This document shows, one piece after another, positions 5,970 to 8,931 of a stretch of DNA of 8,931 bases. How positions within the stretch are numbered: position 1 is the first letter of the stretch; every line of letters starts with the position of its first letter. Under the pieces are notes generated by a model. The model was not told the DNA's origin and ran no database searches. It saw only the letters and a program-made list of their open reading frames with translations. A program made the translations under genes and the position numbers. Source of the DNA: Thermoplasmata archaeon (lineage in GTDB: Archaea; Thermoplasmatota; Thermoplasmata; Lutacidiplasmatales; UBA184); NCBI GenBank assembly GCA_030037875.1, contig JASHPV010000055.1:1-8931 (forward strand). The letters run 5' to 3'.

Positions 5970-7886
5970 ATGGTACAAGGGCAGATTTCCGCTGGCACGT
6001 ACGATGCCAGCTCGATCCAAGTTCTAGAGGGTCTCTCGGCGGTCCGGAAACGTCCCGGCATGTACGTTGGGTCGACCGACGCCCGAGGGCTTCACCATTT
6101 GGTATGGGAGGTCGTCGACAATTCGATCGACGAGGTCCTGGCCGGATATTGCACCGAGATGTGGGTCACGCTCGGGACCGATGGCAGCTGTACCGTCGTC
6201 GACAACGGCCGAGGCATTCCCGTCGAGATTCATCCGCGCTACAACAAACCGGCTCTCGAAATCGTGATGACGATCCTCCATGCCGGCTCGAAGTTCGACA
6301 AGAACACGTACAAGGTCTCGGGAGGCCTGCACGGCGTAGGGGTCCACGTCGTCAACGCGCTGTCGGAGTGGTTCGAGGTCCGCGTGAAGCGCGGCGGCCA
6401 GCTCCACATGCAGCGCTACGAGCAGGGGGCCCCGGTCACGCCGCTCCAAATCCTGGGCAACGGCGACGGGACGGGGACCGAGATTCGGTTCAAGCCGGAT
6501 GCAACGATCTTCGAAACTGTCGCCTTCGACCGCGAGACGGTCCAGCGACGGCTCAAGGAGCTTTCCTTCCTCAATCCCGAGGTGACGATCCATTTCGCCG
6601 ACGAACGAGACGGGGTGACGGAGACACTCCACCACGCCGGAGGCATCTCGGAGTACGTCACCGACCTCAACGCGACGCACACGGTCTTGTTCCCTGACCC
6701 GATCTACCTTCATGCGAAGCGGAACTCGACGGACATCGAGATTGCGCTCCAGTACAACGACGGGTACAACGAGACGATGTTGGCCTTCGTGAACAACATC
6801 AACACCGTGGACGGGGGGACCCACGTGATGGGCCTCCGGGCGGGACTGACCCGGACGCTCAATGACTACGCCCGTCAGCGGGGCATCATCAAGGGGGACC
6901 GCGAGTCGCTCACGGGGGAGGACGTTCGCGAAGGGCTCACGTGCGTTCTTTCCATCAAAGTGCTCGAACCCCAGTTCGAGGGACAAACGAAGGCCCGGCT
7001 GGGAAACTCCGAGGTGAAGGGCCAGGTCGAGAGTGCGGTCAACGAAAAGCTGGCCGATTTCCTGGAAGAACATCCGGCGGTGGCCCAGGGGCTCATTCTC
7101 AAAGCGGTCCAGGCTGCCGAGGCCCGGGAGGCGGCCCGGAAGGCCCGTGAGCTGACCCGGCGAAAGGGACTGCTCGACGGCGGGGGACTCCCCGGGAAGC
7201 TGGCGGATTGCCATTCCCGCGACCCCGCGATCTGCGAGTTGTTCATCGTCGAGGGGCCGTCCGCCGGCGGCACGGCTAAGCAGGGACGGGACCGGGAATT
7301 TCAGGCGATCCTACCGCTCCGGGGCAAGATCCTGAACGTCGAGAAGGCCCGGCTCGACCGGATGCTCCAGAGCGACGAGATACGGACCCTGCTGGTCGCG
7401 ATCGGCACGGGAATCGGGGACGACTTCGACATCACCAAGCTTCGGTACCATCGAATCATCCTGATGACCGATGCCGATGTCGACGGCTCCCATATCCGGA
7501 CCCTGCTGCTGACCCTGTTCTACCGGAAAGTTCCCGAGCTCATCCGGGACGGCCACGTGTTCATCGCCCAGGCGCCTCTCTACCGGATCCAGAAGGGAGG
7601 AAAGGCGGTGTATGCCTACTCGGACGAGGAGCGCGAGCGGGAGCTCCAAGAGCTGGGCGGCATGAAAGGAGTGACGATCTCACGGTACAAGGGACTCGGC
7701 GAGATGACGGCCGAGCAGCTCGCCGAGACGACGATGCGTCCGGGCGCTCGAAACCTCCTCCGGGTAACGGTGGAGGACGCGGCGAAGGCGGACCTTCTGT
7801 TCACGATCCTGATGGGCGAAGAGGTCGAGCCGCGGCGGCAGTACATCCAGGACCACGCCGTCGAGGTCACGAACCTGGATATCTAG
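5970..7886 (+). CDS. gyrB: DNA gyrase subunit B
   Basis: GyrB is the ATPase and metal-binding subunit of gyrase, the type IIA topoisomerase that introduces negative supercoils with GyrA. At 638 residues it is a complete protein without the insertion of enterobacterial GyrB. The GHKL ATPase shows E47 and N51 (WEVVDNSIDE), D78 (VVDNGRGIPV) and GGLHGVGVHVVNALS at 118-132. The TOPRIM domain has catalytic E428 and the acidic D501, D503 and D505 (MTDADVDGSHIRT). The ending PRRQYIQDHAVEVTNLDI is standard. One oddity: the motif EGDSAGG reads EGPSAGG, with P430 in place of Asp. The ATG at 5970 follows a TATA box and a short leader without a clean Shine-Dalgarno. gyrA does not follow; the next gene converges 11 bases on. 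Archaeal gyrases are of bacterial origin and occur in euryarchaea. Confidence 0.97.
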   Translation: MVQGQISAGTYDASSIQVLEGLSAVRKRPGMYVGSTDARGLHHLVWEVVDNSIDEVLAGYCTEMWVTLGTDGSCTVVDNGRGIPVEIHPRYNKPALEIVMTILHAGSKFDKNTYKVSGGLHGVGVHVVNALSEWFEVRVKRGGQLHMQRYEQGAPVTPLQILGNGDGTGTEIRFKPDATIFETVAFDRETVQRRLKELSFLNPEVTIHFADERDGVTETLHHAGGISEYVTDLNATHTVLFPDPIYLHAKRNSTDIEIALQYNDGYNETMLAFVNNINTVDGGTHVMGLRAGLTRTLNDYARQRGIIKGDRESLTGEDVREGLTCVLSIKVLEPQFEGQTKARLGNSEVKGQVESAVNEKLADFLEEHPAVAQGLILKAVQAAEAREAARKARELTRRKGLLDGGGLPGKLADCHSRDPAICELFIVEGPSAGGTAKQGRDREFQAILPLRGKILNVEKARLDRMLQSDEIRTLLVAIGTGIGDDFDITKLRYHRIILMTDADVDGSHIRTLLLTLFYRKVPELIRDGHVFIAQAPLYRIQKGGKAVYAYSDEERERELQELGGMKGVTISRYKGLGEMTAEQLAETTMRPGARNLLRVTVEDAAKADLLFTILMGEEVEPRRQYIQDHAVEVTNLDI

Positions 7887-7897
7887 GACTTCGCGGA

Positions 7898-8263
7898 CTA
7901 CCGCTTCTCGACCTTGCGCTCGAGCTCCCGGGTTTCTTTCTCGACCCAGTCGATGCTGTTGTGCCAGACGATCCGGACGACCGGTCCCACGGAGAAAAGA
8001 AGGGCGCTGACGACTGAACCGACCGAAACGAACGCCATGATGGACGCGAAGAGCTTCGCGTTATCCGTAGTGAGAGTCAGCGGGGGCCCCTGCCCGGTGG
8101 CGAGCATGCTTTCGAAGTACACCGAGTTCACCGCGTCGAGTCCGGCGATGAAGTGGAACCCAAGCGAACCGACCGTTAGTACGACAACGATGCCGGCCAG
8201 CGCGTAGACCAACCTTCGCCGAGCGGCTTTCGTGAGGTGCGGTTCCTCCCGGGTCGCCACCAT
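7898..8263 (-). CDS. Two-helix membrane protein resembling a potassium-channel pore module
   Basis: With ATG at 8263 the protein has 121 residues. A basic N-terminus precedes TM1 (about 18-39). A re-entrant-like segment follows (about 44-66), then TM2 (about 70-97) and a charged C-terminal helix (WVEKETRELERKVEK) that may form a coiled coil. The order TM-pore loop-TM and the text YFESMLATGQGP, LTLTTDNAKLFASIMAFVSV recall Ion_trans_2 channels, in which TVGYGD is followed by a P-T-T-x-x-GK stretch. Here the filter would read ATGQGP, so tyrosine is replaced by glutamine and the Asp is lost. This is either a divergent channel or a relative that no longer conducts potassium. The ATG is supported by AGGTGA at 8268-8273; an upstream TTG at 8290 is possible but has no such support. 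The gene converges with gyrB with an 11-base gap. Confidence 0.7.
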   Translation of the reverse strand: MVATREEPHLTKAARRRLVYALAGIVVVLTVGSLGFHFIAGLDAVNSVYFESMLATGQGPPLTLTTDNAKLFASIMAFVSVGSVVSALLFSVGPVVRIVWHNSIDWVEKETRELERKVEKR

Positions 8264-8267
8264 GTCC

Positions 8268-8273
8268 TCACCT
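8268..8273 (-). promoter_or_regulatory. Shine-Dalgarno site for the channel-like gene
   Basis: The minus strand reads AGGTGA four bases before the ATG at 8263. It favours this ATG over the upstream TTG at 8290. Confidence 0.55.
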
Positions 8274-8311
8274 GCTGGAAGTTCGTTCAAAAATGTAGTG
8301 CCGCAGTGGTC

Positions 8312-8326
8312 GGAGGTCGATCCTCC
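8312..8326 (-). repeat. Hairpin in the leader of the channel-like gene
   Basis: GGAGG at 8312-8316 and CCTCC at 8322-8326 form a five-base inverted repeat with a five-base loop. If the minus-strand gene is transcribed from the AT-rich box near 8371-8376, this hairpin lies in its roughly 85-base leader. It could also be an operator half-site pair. Chance is possible. Confidence 0.35.
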
Positions 8327-8370
8327 AAGCCTCCGCGGGTCGTGATTCCGCGTGGTCCTGACCGGTTGAG

Positions 8371-8376
8371 TTTATA
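8371..8376 (+). promoter_or_regulatory. TATA box of the amidohydrolase gene, possibly bidirectional
   Basis: TTTATA, within GAGTTTATACTC, is the only AT-rich box in the divergent region. Its centre lies 26 bases before the GTG at 8400, the archaeal distance to a transcript start, so a leaderless transcript is predicted. Read on the minus strand it is TATAAA and could also serve the channel-like gene, with a start near 8348. The flanking GAGT and ACTC are complementary, adding a small dyad. Confidence 0.6.
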
Positions 8377-8380
8377 CTCG

Positions 8381-8469
8381 GTGCCGGGTCCCGCCGGGCG
8401 TGTCGCCCCCCGCGCAATCCCGGTCGACCGTTTTCCGGGGGGGACTTCTCGTCACCCAGGACCCGGCAC
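8381..8469. repeat. Nested inverted repeats over the amidohydrolase start
   Basis: Arms GTGCCGGGTCC (8381-8391) and GGACCCGGCAC (8459-8469) are perfect 11-base complements. Inside them, CCCCCCG (8406-8412) pairs with CGGGGGG (8436-8442), and CGGTCGACCG at 8421-8430 is a perfect palindrome. All three share nearly the same centre, near 8425. The set covers the start and first codons of the amidohydrolase gene. Confidence 0.5.
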
Positions 8470-8931
8470 GTCGAGTGCTCCGTGCAGATCTCCGCGTGCG
8501 TGACGGTAGGATAGAGTCGGTGGGGGACGTCGGACGGGATCACGCTGACGAGGAGATCGATGCGTCGCCGTACGCGATCCTACCGGGTTTCGTGAACACG
8601 CACACCCACGTCGCGATGACCCCACTTCGGGCGATCGCCGACGACCGAGACCTGAGCGGATTCCTCGAGCGGCTCTTCGCGGTGGATGCTCGGCGCACCG
8701 AGTCGGATGTCGAAGCCGGAGCGGCGCAGGGAATCGCCGAGATGCTGCTCAGCGGCACCACGTCGTTCCTTGACCTGTACTACATGGAGGACGCCGTAGC
8801 CCGGGCCGTCGAGCGCCTCGGGATCCGGGGCTTCCTCGGATGGGCCGTTCTCGACCCCGAAATGACGACGCAGAAAGGCGTGCCGGTCGAGAATGCCCGA
8901 GCCTTTATCGGTCGCTGGAAGGGCCATGCGC
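8400..8931 (+). CDS. Amidohydrolase of the SAH/MTA/5'-deoxyadenosine deaminase type (3' end outside window)
   Basis: The frame is open from a stop at 8367 to the window edge; the only suitable start is GTG at 8400, giving 177 codons here of a protein that usually has about 430. The N-terminus has the expected beta strands (VFRGGLLVTQD, LRVRDGRIESVGD). Then comes ILPGFVNTHTHVAMTPLRAI, with the metal-binding HTH pair at H68 and H70. Next are DLSGFLERLF and EMLLSGTTSFLDLYYMEDAV. This is the MtaD/SsnA-like branch, in which LPGxVNxHTHxxMTxxRG introduces cytosine/adenosine-type deaminases. In archaea these often deaminate S-adenosylhomocysteine, 5'-methylthioadenosine or 5'-deoxyadenosine. The second metal His, Glu and Asp lie beyond the window, so substrate and intactness cannot be judged. 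A TATA box 26 bases upstream suggests a leaderless transcript. It is divergent from the channel-like gene. Confidence 0.85.
   Translation, partial: MSPPAQSRSTVFRGGLLVTQDPARRVLRADLRVRDGRIESVGDVGRDHADEEIDASPYAILPGFVNTHTHVAMTPLRAIADDRDLSGFLERLFAVDARRTESDVEAGAAQGIAEMLLSGTTSFLDLYYMEDAVARAVERLGIRGFLGWAVLDPEMTTQKGVPVENARAFIGRWKGHA

Noticed and set aside
6024..7214. Long open frame on the minus strand opposite gyrB.
   Set aside because: It is the antisense shadow of a perfectly conserved gyrB in GC-rich DNA; its translation shows no recognisable domain.
8264..8290. TTG start for the channel-like protein nine codons upstream.
   Set aside because: The ATG at 8263 has AGGTGA just upstream; the TTG has none and the extra residues add no membrane or channel feature.
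8237..8503. Plus-strand open frame over the divergent promoter region.
   Set aside because: It crosses the TATA box and lies in a different frame from the amidohydrolase, which has clear motifs; its translation is low-complexity.
1..8931. Insertion sequences, CRISPR repeats, phage or toxin-antitoxin genes.
   Set aside because: No transposase or integrase motifs, no regularly spaced repeats and no flanking duplications were seen; gene content is housekeeping.

Overview
The window looks like chromosomal DNA from a GC-rich archaeon, most likely a euryarchaeote related to Thermoplasmata. The domain call rests on gene content: an archaeal nascent-chain protein with NAC and UBA domains, a Dph2 diphthamide enzyme, a DUF131 membrane protein and a CBS protein with an HPF-like tail. 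TATA boxes sit about 26 bases ahead of likely transcript starts, and one gene appears leaderless, which also fits archaea. A class II HMG-CoA reductase, GrpE and DNA gyrase together fit lineages that took up bacterial genes, Thermoplasmata among them. The exact lineage is inference.

Left block, plus strand (1-3168): five tightly packed genes read left to right. They are a CBS/HPF-like protein cut by the window edge, NAC, a Nudix hydrolase, Dph2 and a DUF131-type membrane protein. Spacings run from an 11-base overlap to a 31-base gap, so this is probably one operon. Three products act on ribosomes or elongation factor 2: CBS/HPF, NAC and Dph2.

Middle block, minus strand (3090-5682): GrpE, HMG-CoA reductase and PdxT, read right to left. 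There is a good Shine-Dalgarno site before the reductase and an ATGA stop/start overlap into pdxT. The end of pdxT runs 79 bases into the end of the DUF131 gene on the other strand.

Right block (5683-8931): a 287-base divergent promoter region separates grpE from gyrB on the plus strand. gyrB encodes a complete DNA gyrase B subunit and gyrA does not follow it. Eleven bases past gyrB lies a convergent small two-helix membrane protein that resembles a potassium-channel pore with an altered filter. Divergent from it, an amidohydrolase gene starts at a GTG at 8400 and runs off the right edge.

No RNA gene, CRISPR array or mobile element is visible. The most interesting signals are the channel-like protein with a GQG filter, the structured leaderless start of the amidohydrolase, a proline in the conserved EGDSAGG motif of GyrB, the pdxT tail made of antisense sequence, and the grpE-HMGR-pdxT gene order.
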